Origin: Kineosporiaceae bacterium
GTDB taxonomy: Bacteria; Actinomycetota; Actinomycetes; Actinomycetales; Kineosporiaceae
Length of the DNA stretch: 64,000 nt
Assembly (NCBI GenBank): GCA_016713225.1
Contig: JADJPO010000004.1
Location: 1-64,000 of the forward strand
Direction of reading: 5' to 3'
Below, piece after piece: positions 9,794 to 16,947 of this stretch. The position numbers were made by a program, and so were the translations under genes. Numbering within the stretch: position 1 is the first letter of the stretch; each line of letters begins with the position of its first letter. Below the pieces are notes generated by a model, which saw nothing but the letters and a program-made list of their open reading frames with translations, was not told the DNA's origin and did no database searches.

Positions 9794-9858
9794 TGATCAC
9801 CATTAGATCGCAGTTTCCACCGCTTCAGCCGGAGCAAACTGCGATCTAACGGTGATCA
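9794..9858. repeat. 65-bp TGATCA-ended palindrome, copy 2
   Basis: The 65-bp element has arms of about 23 nt with a single mismatch (TGATCACCATTAGATCGCAG and its complement) around a 19-nt loop. It is identical to 10658-10722 except for one base in the first arm and lies in the same orientation. Its right edge TGATCA supplies the TGA stop codon of the nucleotidyltransferase gene at 9856-9858. It is either a terminator-like hairpin or a repeated mobile palindrome. Confidence 0.9.
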
Positions 9859-10449
9859 ATAGGCGCCGTGCTCGCGTAGATCACGCAGAGCCGCACCCAG
9901 GTCACGCTCGCGGTGGAACCCTCGGGCTGTCACCAGGGCAGCGGCCGACGTCGCCACCATCCAATCGCCCTCGGTCGCCTCCTCGGCCAACGCGCGGAGG
10001 TCGTCGGCATCCATGGGCCGCTGGCGGTCATCGCGGGCAAGCAACTTCATGACGATCAGATGGCCGATCGACGCCACGGGCAGCGTCAGGCCGTCGGTGA
10101 TCGCGAGGTCATCCGCTGCGTGCACGATCTCGGTCTCGATTCCCGACGAGGCGAGCAAGAGATCCACCACGAGCCCACCGTCGGCCGGATGGGTCAGTCG
10201 AACCGTCGACAAGCGCCCGGTGGACTCCTGCTCGACGAACAATCCCGCCGCGTACCCACGGCGAAACAGTCCGTGGATCAGATGCTCCGCGGCGGCGTCG
10301 TCCTCGACGGCCACGGCCAGGTCTGCGTCACGCGTGAGTCGAGGTTGCGCTCGGGCCGATACCGCGAGCCCGCCAACCAGGGCGAACCGGAACCCGACTT
10401 CTCGAACAGACTCGGCAATCCGCGCCAGGGCGGCCTCGAGCGCGATCAC
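9856..10449 (-). CDS. Nucleotidyltransferase, AbiEii/MenT-like putative toxin
   Basis: This 197-residue protein resembles the nucleotidyltransferase AbiEii/AbiGii toxin family. The fold signature is FALVGGLAVSARAQPRLTRDADLAV (residues about 22-46), with the GG and the DxD-type metal-binding acids, followed by a basic helical C-terminus with IGHLIVMKLLARDDRQRPMD. Such enzymes add nucleotides to tRNA acceptor ends or other substrates and often form type IV or II toxin-antitoxin modules. It starts with GTG overlapping the stop of the upstream 64-codon gene (GTGA), so the two are coupled. Its own stop codon lies in the palindrome at 9794-9858. Toxicity is inferred from family and context only. 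Confidence 0.78.
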   Translation of the reverse strand: MIALEAALARIAESVREVGFRFALVGGLAVSARAQPRLTRDADLAVAVEDDAAAEHLIHGLFRRGYAAGLFVEQESTGRLSTVRLTHPADGGLVVDLLLASSGIETEIVHAADDLAITDGLTLPVASIGHLIVMKLLARDDRQRPMDADDLRALAEEATEGDWMVATSAAALVTARGFHRERDLGAALRDLREHGAY

Positions 10450-10640
10450 GAAGGCATGACGCGGACGACGCCCACACCGTCACCAAGTGGGGCACCCGGA
10501 CGATCAGACCACCACGCCCGCACCGCGGACTCAACAGCGGCGTCCTCGGCGTCGGGGTGCTCGCGTCGGTAGCGAGCGGCGACCATGCGTGCACCGAACT
10601 CGGCCAGCTCACAGGCGATCTCGACGCCGGACCTCGTCAT
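10446..10640 (-). CDS. Small partner of the nucleotidyltransferase (putative antitoxin)
   Basis: This 64-residue protein (MTRSGVEIACELAEFGARMV) is mostly helical, with an acidic middle and the motif AVRAWWSDRPGAP. Products of this kind precede nucleotidyltransferase genes in actinobacteria. The ATG at 10640 has an AAGGAG ribosome-binding site, preferred to the in-frame ATG at 10667 inside the palindrome. It overlaps the nucleotidyltransferase start by 4 bp. The pairing suggests an antitoxin or chaperone-like partner; no DNA-binding fold is evident. Confidence 0.6.
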   Translation of the reverse strand: MTRSGVEIACELAEFGARMVAARYRREHPDAEDAAVESAVRAWWSDRPGAPLGDGVGVVRVMPS

Positions 10641-10657
10641 CCTGGGCTCCTTGTCAG

Positions 10658-10722
10658 TGATCGCCATTAGATCGCAGTTTCCACCGCTTCAGCCGGAGCA
10701 AACTGCGATCTAACGGTGATCA
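10658..10722. repeat. 65-bp TGATCA-ended palindrome, copy 3
   Basis: This copy matches the element at 9794-9858 in 64 of 65 positions (TGATCGCC in place of TGATCACC at the left end). It lies 17 bp upstream of the putative antitoxin start, so the two copies bracket the toxin-like cassette as direct repeats. An 18-bp tandem repeat follows immediately on the right. Confidence 0.9.
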
Positions 10723-10776
10723 TGGGCCGGGGGTGGGTTGTGGGCCGGGGGTGGGTTGTGGGCCGGGGGTGGGTTG
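10723..10776. repeat. Three tandem 18-bp repeats
   Basis: The unit TGGGCCGGGGGTGGGTTG occurs three times without change (10723-10740, 10741-10758, 10759-10776). It continues as a G-rich stretch to about 10820. It is non-coding and lies between the methyltransferase stop and the palindrome. The G runs on the plus strand could form a quadruplex. Confidence 0.9.
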
Positions 10777-10830
10777 GAGGGCGGGGTGGCTGTGACGCCC
10801 GGGGTGGGAGACCCGGGGCGTGGGGACGCC

Positions 10831-11580
10831 TCAGGCGAACTTGCGCGCCCGCACCAACAACGAGACCCCGGGCAGCGAGCCCACGGGCAGGTGACGCTCG
10901 GCGGCCACCACGGCACCCAGGATGCGGTTCATCCAGGCGGGCGGGTCGTCCAGGTCCGAGCCGTTCGCGCCGCCGAAGCGCCGGCGCAACGCCACCGCCG
11001 GACGCAACAGCACCATCCAGCTGCGCACGTCCTCGAGCACGAAGCCGGCGCCGGTGAGCAGGTCGGTCAGCTCGGTGCGCTCGTAGCGCCGCACGTGCCC
11101 CACCGACTCGTCGTGCGCCGACCACAGCCGCATGTCGACCGGGACGGCGACCAGGAACGTCCCGCCCGGACGCAACGCCTCGAACACGCTCACCGCGGCG
11201 GCCTTGTCGTCGTCCAGGTGCTCGAGCACGTCGAAGGCCACCACCAGGTCGAGGCTGTTCGGCGCCAGCGGCAGCGCGGTCGCATCACCGCGCAGCACCG
11301 TGATGCCGCGCTCGGCACACACCCGCGCGCCCTCGGCGCCGTACTCCAGCGCCGCCGCCCGCCAGCCGTGCTCGAGCAGCACCCGGGTGTTGCCGCCGCC
11401 GGCCGCGCCGACGTCGAGGGCATCCCCCGGGGTCATGCCGGTCACGGCCCGGCGCAACAGTTCACGACGCTCGGCGTACCACCAGTGGCGGTCCTCCACC
11501 TCGGTCAGCAGACGGACCTCGTGCGACTCCACGCGACGCTTCTCCTCGAACGACAACTCGCTACGGGCGGGTGTGGCCAT
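10831..11580 (-). CDS. Class I SAM-dependent methyltransferase
   Basis: This 249-residue protein has the Rossmann methyltransferase core: the SAM-binding glycine motif ALDVGAAGGGNTRVL (near residues 54-68), an acidic end of strand 2 (ALEYGAEG), motif II LDLVVAFDVLEHLDDD, and LRPGGTFLVAVPVDM. The DVLEHL signature is typical of small-molecule or lipid/sugar methyltransferases. The substrate is unknown. The ATG at 11580 is used; the gene overlaps the end of proA by 20 bp and is probably cotranscribed with it. A membrane-linked role with glycosyltransferases would fit such proteins but is not shown here. Confidence 0.85.
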   Translation of the reverse strand: MATPARSELSFEEKRRVESHEVRLLTEVEDRHWWYAERRELLRRAVTGMTPGDALDVGAAGGGNTRVLLEHGWRAAALEYGAEGARVCAERGITVLRGDATALPLAPNSLDLVVAFDVLEHLDDDKAAAVSVFEALRPGGTFLVAVPVDMRLWSAHDESVGHVRRYERTELTDLLTGAGFVLEDVRSWMVLLRPAVALRRRFGGANGSDLDDPPAWMNRILGAVVAAERHLPVGSLPGVSLLVRARKFA

Positions 11581-12883
11581 CACCGATCACGACCCACTTG
11601 GTCGAGGTCAACTCGGCCAGGCCCATCGGACCACGCGCATGCAACTTCTGGGTGGAAATGCCGATTTCGGCCCCGAGCCCGAACTCACCGCCGTCGGTGA
11701 ACGCGGTCGAGGCGTTCACGGCCACCACCGCCGAGTCGACCTCGGCCACGAACCGGTCGGCCGCCCGCAGATCAGTGGTCACGATCGCCTCGGTGTGCCC
11801 GGAGGACCACTGCCGGATGTGGTCGATCGCCGCATCCAGGGACGTCACGACGCCCACGGCGAGGTCACTGTCGAGGTACTCGGTGGCCCAGTCCTCGTCG
11901 GTGGCCGGGAACAACAGTTCGGCCGGCACCCCCGCCTGACGAGCCAGGACGGCGCTGGGCTCGTCGACGTGCAACCGCACCCCGCGCTCGGCGAGGGCGG
12001 TCAGCACCTGCGGCAGGAACCAGCGCGCCACCTCGGTGTGCACCAGCAGGGTCTCGGCGGCGTTGCACACGCTGGTGCGCCGGGTCTTGGCGTTGACCGT
12101 GATCGCCAGCGCCTGGTCGAGGTCGGCCGCCGCATCGATGTAGACGTGGCAGTTGCCGGTGCCGGTCTCGATCACCGGCACGGTGGCGTTCTCGACCACC
12201 GACCGGATCAGGCCCGCCCCGCCGCGCGGCACCAGCAGATCGACCAGCCCGCGGGCCCGCATCAGGTGCGTGGCGCCGTCCCGGCCGTGGGCATCGATCG
12301 AGGCCACGGCGTCGGCGGGTAGCCCCACCGAGCTCAGGGCGTCCCGAATACGTTGCACCAGAACGGTGTTGGTCTGCAGCGCCGCCGATCCGCCGCGCAG
12401 CACGGCGGCGTTGCCGCTCTTGAGGGCCAGCACCGCGGCATCGACGGTCACGTTCGGGCGGGCCTCGTAGATCATGCCGACCACACCCATCGGCACCCGC
12501 ACCTGGCGCAACTGCAGGCCGTTCGGCAGCGTCGAGCCGCGCACCAGCTCGCCCACCGGATCGGGCAGTGAGGCCACGTGCCGCACCGCAGCGGCGATCG
12601 CCGCGATCCGGGCGTCGTCCAGCCGCAGCCGGTCGAGCAGACCCTCGGCCAGGCCGTCGGCCCGACCCCGCTCGAGGTCGGCGGCGTTCGCGGCGAGGAT
12701 CTCGGCCGAGCCGGCCTCGAGCGCGGTGGCGATGGCCTCCAGGGCCTCGTCCTTGCGTGCCCTCGACGCCCCGGCGAGCGCCCGGGACGCCTCGCGGGCG
12801 TGGGCGCACACGGACAGGACGGCCTCGCGGACACCGTCCGCGTGCGGGTCACGCGGCATCAGATGCGTGTCGGCCAGAGTCAT
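11561..12883 (-). CDS. proA: Glutamate-5-semialdehyde dehydrogenase (gamma-glutamyl phosphate reductase)
   Basis: ProA reduces gamma-glutamyl phosphate to glutamate semialdehyde with NADPH, the second step of proline synthesis. The 440-residue product shows the family segments VPMGVVGMIYEARPNVTVD, the catalytic-cysteine region RRTSVCNAAETLLVH and the C-terminal GLGAEIGISTQKLHARGPMG. The ATG at 12883 is preferred; a GTG two codons upstream is possible. It follows the proB gene through one small gene, with a 46-52 bp gap, so all three probably form one operon. Confidence 0.95.
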   Translation of the reverse strand: MTLADTHLMPRDPHADGVREAVLSVCAHAREASRALAGASRARKDEALEAIATALEAGSAEILAANAADLERGRADGLAEGLLDRLRLDDARIAAIAAAVRHVASLPDPVGELVRGSTLPNGLQLRQVRVPMGVVGMIYEARPNVTVDAAVLALKSGNAAVLRGGSAALQTNTVLVQRIRDALSSVGLPADAVASIDAHGRDGATHLMRARGLVDLLVPRGGAGLIRSVVENATVPVIETGTGNCHVYIDAAADLDQALAITVNAKTRRTSVCNAAETLLVHTEVARWFLPQVLTALAERGVRLHVDEPSAVLARQAGVPAELLFPATDEDWATEYLDSDLAVGVVTSLDAAIDHIRQWSSGHTEAIVTTDLRAADRFVAEVDSAVVAVNASTAFTDGGEFGLGAEIGISTQKLHARGPMGLAELTSTKWVVIGDGHTRP

Positions 12884-12935
12884 GGCCACAGCCTACGGTC
12901 AGACGCGCCGAGTCGGGCTCAGCCGGCAGCCGGGC

Positions 12936-13430
12936 TCAGCTGTCGCCGCCCTCCAACGGGCGGATCTCCCCCAGCTCACCGACCTGCGCCCGTACCGGCT
13001 CCTGCCAGCGACGACGCGCGGTGTCCCGGTCGACCACCTCGAGACCGACCACGGTCCACGCCGGCAACTGCGCCGTCTCCTGGTGCTCGCTCCACATCCG
13101 CAACGCCTGGGCGACAGCGCCCTCGATGTCGACCGATTCGTCCCAGTAGCGCAGTTCGGCCCGGCTGCTGGCGTACGCCGCCGAGACCAGGAACGGCTGC
13201 TCCTCGCTGAGGCGCTCCAAGCCCTGCCGCACCTCGTCGGCGCTCATCCGGGTGCCGCTCACCGTGATGGTGACGAACCACAGCGCCGGCTCCTCGCGCC
13301 GGTGCGCAGCGCGTTGAGCACGTCGGGAGGTACCCAGCGGAATGCCCCGCAACGGGGTCAGGGTTGCGAGCGGCTGGTCGTCGCCGGTAGTCACGGACCC
13401 AGTCCAGCAGGTGTCATCGCCTCGCGTCAC
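12936..13430 (-). CDS. Conserved hypothetical protein between proB and proA
   Basis: This 164-residue protein is probably soluble. Its conserved-looking core is ALWFVTITVSGTRMSADEVR to the segment RAELRYWDESVDIEGAVAQA and ends near VVGLEVVDRDTARRRW. The GTG start at 13430 overlaps the proB stop (GTGA), pointing to translational coupling, although the first 45 residues are low in order and a later start is possible. I do not recognise a named domain. Its fixed place between two proline genes suggests a link with that pathway or simple hitch-hiking. Confidence 0.7.
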   Translation of the reverse strand: MTRGDDTCWTGSVTTGDDQPLATLTPLRGIPLGTSRRAQRAAHRREEPALWFVTITVSGTRMSADEVRQGLERLSEEQPFLVSAAYASSRAELRYWDESVDIEGAVAQALRMWSEHQETAQLPAWTVVGLEVVDRDTARRRWQEPVRAQVGELGEIRPLEGGDS

Positions 13431-14563
13431 CTCTTTGGCGCAGATGTCGCCACCAGGACCAGATCGTCGCGGTGGACGACCTCACGTTCGTACCCCGAAC
13501 CGAGCTCTCGCGCGAGTTCACGAGTCGAACGGCCGAGCAGCGCCGGCAACTCGACGGCGTCGAAATTGACCAGGCCGCGCGCCACGATGCGCCCCGTGGT
13601 GTCGGTCAGGTCGACCGGGTCACCGGCGGTGAAGGTGCCCTCGACCCCGGTGACCCCCGCGGGCAGCAGCGACATCCGCCGCTCGACCACCGCGGCAACG
13701 GCGCCGTCGTCCAGCACCAGGCGCCCCTCGGCCTGCGCCGCGTGGGCCAGCCACAACAACCGACTCGCCGGACGCCGCGGCGCCTGTGCCCTGAACCAGG
13801 TACCGACGTCCTCGCCCGCCAGTCCCGGCCCGGCCAGGGTCGTCGAGGTGAGCAGGGTGGGAATGCCTGCCTCGGTGGCGATCTGAGCTGCCTCGACCTT
13901 GGTCACCATGCCGCCCAGGCCGACCCCTGCCGCACCGGTCTTGCCGATGGTGAGCCCGGCCAGATCGGTCCGGCTTCGCACCAGGGGCACCCGTGAGGTG
14001 CCCTCGCGCGATGGCGGCCCGTCGTAGAGCGCGTCGACGTCCGAGAGCAGCACCAGCGCGTCCGCCTGCACCAGGTGGGCCACCAGCGCCGCGAGCCGGT
14101 CGTTGTCGCCGAACTTGATCTCGTGGGTGGCCACGGTGTCGTTCTCGTTGACCACCGGGACGACGCCCATCGCCAGCAGCTTGTCGAGCGTGCGGCGGGC
14201 GTTGGCGTAGTGGCTGCGCCGGATCACGTCGTCCGCGGTCAGCAGCACCTGCCCCGCCTGCAACCCGTGCCGGGCGAACGAATTCGCGTACGCGGCGGCC
14301 AGCAACACCTGGCCGACGCTGGCGGCGGCCTGCTGCGTGGCCAGGTCTCGCGGACGGCGCTTCAGCCCCAGCGGGGCCAGCCCGGCGGCGATGGCACCGG
14401 AGGAGACCAGCACCACCTCGGACGGCGCCTGCCGGCGGTGGGCCAGCACGCTCACCAGCGCGTCCAGCCGATCGGGGTCCAGGCCGCCCTCGCGCGTGGT
14501 CAACGAGGACGAGCCCACCTTGACCACCACCCGGTGGGCACCGGCCAGCAGACGCCGGGTCAT
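13427..14563 (-). CDS. proB: Glutamate 5-kinase
   Basis: ProB phosphorylates glutamate to gamma-glutamyl phosphate, the first and feedback-inhibited step of proline synthesis. The 378-residue product has the kinase segments VVVKVGSSSLTTREGG, VLVSSGAIAAGLAPLG, VVPVVNENDTVATHEIKFGD and GLGGMVTKVEAAQIA, followed by a C-terminal PUA domain (about 275-360). The start is the ATG at 14563, which overlaps the obgE stop by ATGA and directly precedes TRRLLAGAHRVVVK; a longer upstream frame inside obgE is not the gene. Confidence 0.95.
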   Translation of the reverse strand: MTRRLLAGAHRVVVKVGSSSLTTREGGLDPDRLDALVSVLAHRRQAPSEVVLVSSGAIAAGLAPLGLKRRPRDLATQQAAASVGQVLLAAAYANSFARHGLQAGQVLLTADDVIRRSHYANARRTLDKLLAMGVVPVVNENDTVATHEIKFGDNDRLAALVAHLVQADALVLLSDVDALYDGPPSREGTSRVPLVRSRTDLAGLTIGKTGAAGVGLGGMVTKVEAAQIATEAGIPTLLTSTTLAGPGLAGEDVGTWFRAQAPRRPASRLLWLAHAAQAEGRLVLDDGAVAAVVERRMSLLPAGVTGVEGTFTAGDPVDLTDTTGRIVARGLVNFDAVELPALLGRSTRELARELGSGYEREVVHRDDLVLVATSAPKR

Positions 14564-16113
14564 TCCCCGGGCTCCGTGGTCCCCTCGCCGGCCGTACCGG
14601 TCTGGCCGGCCTCGGCGGGGTCGGTCCACACCCCAGCCTTGCGCTCGGCGGCCAGCTCGGCCCGGGCATCGCTCTTGGCCTCGCGCCGTGCGGCGTAGCG
14701 TTCGCGCTTCTCCTCGCGGGTGGCCCGGCTGCCGGCGCTGAGCCGCACGTCCTCGCCTCGGCGCGAGGCGATCACGCCGGAGGCCGAGATCAGGGTCGGC
14801 TCCCAGTCGAAGACCACCCCGGTGACGTCGTCGCCGACGACGACCTCGTCACCGGCCACCGCCCCGGCGTCGTAGAGCGCGTCCTCGATGCCGAGACGGG
14901 CGAGCCGGTCGGCGAGGTAGCCGACGGCCTCGTCGTTGCTGAAGTCGGTCTGGCGCACCCAGCGTTCCGGCCGGACGCCGCGCACCCGGTAGCGCACGCC
15001 GTCCGGGGTGTTCTCGGCGGCCACGGTGAAGCCGCTGTCGTCAACGGCCTTGGGCCGCAACACGATGCGGGGCGGTTCGGCCGGTGCAGAAGCCGCGCGG
15101 GCCTCGGTGACCCGGCGGGCCATCGCGAAGGACAGCTCGCGCAGCCCCTCGTGGCTGGCCGAGCTCGCCAGGTAGACCTGTTCGCCGCGGGCCACCAGGT
15201 CGGGCAGCACCAACTCGGCCAGCTCGCGGGCCTCGGGTACGTCGATCTTGTGCAGGACGACGATCCGCGGCCGCTCGGTCAACGGCACCGCGCCGGGTTC
15301 GACCGGGTAGGCGGCCAGTTCGGCCTCGATCACGTCCAGGTCGCTCAGCGGGTCGCGGCCGGGCTCGAGCGTGGCGCAGTCGAGCACGTGGACCAGAACC
15401 GAGCACCGTTCGACGTGGCGCAGGAACTCCAGCCCCAGGCCCCGGCCGGTGCTGGCGCCCTCGATCAGGCCGGGCACGTCGGCCACGGTGTAGCGGGTGC
15501 CCCCGGCATCGACCACGCCGAGGTTGGGCACCAGGGTGGTGAACGGGTAGTCGGCGATCTTGGGTCGGGCCGCGGACAGGGCCGCCACCAGCGAGGACTT
15601 GCCGGCGCTCGGGTAGCCGACCAGCGCGACGTCCGCCACGGTCTTGAGCTCGAGCACCACCTGGCCGCTCGCGCCGGGCTCGCCGAGCAGGGCGAATCCG
15701 GGTGCCTTGCGCCGGGTGGAGGCCAGCGCGGCGTTGCCCAGCCCGCCCTTGCCGCCGGCCGCGGCGACGAAGCGGGTGCCGGCGCCGAGCAGGTCGGCGA
15801 TCACGGCGCCGTCCATGCTCTTGACGACGGTGCCGTCGGGCACTCGCAGCACCAGATCGTTGCCGCTGGCCCCGGCCCGGTTGCTGCCCTGCCCGGCCTT
15901 GCCGGCAGGGGCGGTGCGATGCGGCGAGTGGTGGTAGTCGAGCAGGGTGGTCACCGAGGGGTCGACGACCAGGATCACGTCGCCGCCATCACCGCCGTTG
16001 CCGCCGTCGGGGCCGCCGAGCGGCTTGAACTTCTCGCGATGGATCGAGGCGCAGCCGTTGCCGCCGTCACCGGCGGCCAGGTACAGCACCACACGGTCCA
16101 CAAAGGTGGTCAT
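14560..16113 (-). CDS. obgE: Obg family GTPase
   Basis: Obg is an essential GTPase that binds the 50S subunit and links ribosome assembly with stress and growth. The 517-residue product has the glycine-rich Obg fold (about 1-158, GGDGGNGCASIHREKFKPLG), the G domain with G1 GYPSAGKSSL, G3 DVPGLIEGAS and G4 LHKIDV, then an OCT domain (about 340-420) and a charged tail longer than in E. coli. It lies downstream of rplU-rpmA, the usual order, and upstream of proB. Confidence 0.96.
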   Translation of the reverse strand: MTTFVDRVVLYLAAGDGGNGCASIHREKFKPLGGPDGGNGGDGGDVILVVDPSVTTLLDYHHSPHRTAPAGKAGQGSNRAGASGNDLVLRVPDGTVVKSMDGAVIADLLGAGTRFVAAAGGKGGLGNAALASTRRKAPGFALLGEPGASGQVVLELKTVADVALVGYPSAGKSSLVAALSAARPKIADYPFTTLVPNLGVVDAGGTRYTVADVPGLIEGASTGRGLGLEFLRHVERCSVLVHVLDCATLEPGRDPLSDLDVIEAELAAYPVEPGAVPLTERPRIVVLHKIDVPEARELAELVLPDLVARGEQVYLASSASHEGLRELSFAMARRVTEARAASAPAEPPRIVLRPKAVDDSGFTVAAENTPDGVRYRVRGVRPERWVRQTDFSNDEAVGYLADRLARLGIEDALYDAGAVAGDEVVVGDDVTGVVFDWEPTLISASGVIASRRGEDVRLSAGSRATREEKRERYAARREAKSDARAELAAERKAGVWTDPAEAGQTGTAGEGTTEPGE

Positions 16114-16150
16114 CGAACTGCCTTACTCTCCACGCCACAGCCAGACATGC

Positions 16151-16186
16151 GTGAAGGGCCGACCGGCTGACCGGCCCGCCCTTCAC
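16151..16186 (-). terminator. Hairpin between rpmA and obgE
   Basis: An inverted repeat (GTGAAGGGC near 16151-16159 with GCCCTTCAC at 16178-16186) encloses a second small stem. It lies 17 bp after the rpmA stop on the minus strand. It may partly terminate or stabilise the L21-L27 transcript before obgE. No U-tract is seen. Confidence 0.6.
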
Positions 16187-16203
16187 GGAGTCGAGAACCG
16201 GCG

Positions 16204-16458
16204 TTACTCCGCCGGCACCACGTTGACGACGCGGCGTCCCCGCTTGGTGCCGAACTCCACAGCGCCGGACGCGGTCGCGAACAGCGTGTCGTCCCCACCA
16301 CGGCCGACGTTCTCGCCCGGGTGGAAGTGGGTGCCGCGCTGACGCACGATGATCTCGCCGGCGCCGACGACCTGCCCGCCGAACCGCTTGACGCCCAGGC
16401 GCTGCGCGTTCGAGTCACGCCCGTTCCGCGAGGAACTGGCGCCCTTTTTGTGTGCCAT
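16204..16458 (-). CDS. rpmA: 50S ribosomal protein L27
   Basis: L27 reaches the peptidyl-transferase centre of the large subunit. The 84-residue product begins MAHKKGASSSRNGRDSNAQR and contains the usual GGQVVGAGEIIVRQRGT segment. Length and sequence are typical. There is no N-terminal extension of the type that needs Prp cleavage in Firmicutes. It follows rplU by 23 bp. Confidence 0.98.
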   Translation of the reverse strand: MAHKKGASSSRNGRDSNAQRLGVKRFGGQVVGAGEIIVRQRGTHFHPGENVGRGGDDTLFATASGAVEFGTKRGRRVVNVVPAE

Positions 16459-16481
16459 GGTGTCTCAGCCCTTTTCTGACG

Positions 16482-16787
16482 TCAGGAGATGCCGGTGACC
16501 TTGATGCGGGTGAGCTGGGCCCGGTGGCCCTGACGCTTGCGGTACCCGGTCTTGTTCTTGAACTTCATGATGACGATCTTGGGACCCTTGGAGGCCTCGA
16601 CGATCTCGGCGGTCACACTCACCTTGGCGAGCGCATCGGCGTCGCTGGTGACGGTGGACCCGTCGACGAGCAGCACGGGGGTGAGCTTCACGGTCGAGCC
16701 GGGCTCGCCGTCCAGCCGGTCGACGTTCAGCACATCGCCGACGGCAACCTTCTCCTGCCGGCCACCGGCGCGGACGATCGCGTACAC
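16482..16787 (-). CDS. rplU: 50S ribosomal protein L21
   Basis: L21 binds 23S rRNA near L20. The product is 101 residues from the GTG at 16787 (reading YAIVRAGGRQEKVAVGD) to the standard end GHRAQLTRIKVTGIS, matching the family length. The frame is open far upstream, but the family starts at this place and a GAGAGAGTGAG purine run precedes the GTG. A sigma-70-like promoter lies at 16900-16928. Confidence 0.95.
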   Translation of the reverse strand: MYAIVRAGGRQEKVAVGDVLNVDRLDGEPGSTVKLTPVLLVDGSTVTSDADALAKVSVTAEIVEASKGPKIVIMKFKNKTGYRKRQGHRAQLTRIKVTGIS

Positions 16788-16899
16788 CTGGTACTCACTC
16801 TCTCGCGTGGAACTCGCGTGAACTCCGGTCATACAGACGCCCCGGTCGACTCGAGCGACCAGGCCACAGCGGGCGAGAACCTCGCACACACCAACGGAC

Positions 16900-16928
16900 A
16901 GCGTACGGAGCACCCTTGGCAGGGTCAA
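16900..16928 (-). promoter_or_regulatory. Probable rplU-rpmA promoter
   Basis: On the minus strand TTGACC (16923-16928) and TACGCT (16900-16905) are separated by exactly 17 bp, a good housekeeping sigma-factor promoter. The -10 box lies about 112 bp before the rplU start, leaving an untranslated leader of roughly 105 nt that could host L21-type autoregulation; I see no known leader motif. Confidence 0.6.
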
Positions 16929-16947
16929 ACCGGTGATCATCCGCCGA

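Noticed and set aside
10723..10776. Tandem 18-bp repeats as a CRISPR array.
   Set aside because: The units are directly adjacent with no spacers, and no cas genes are present.
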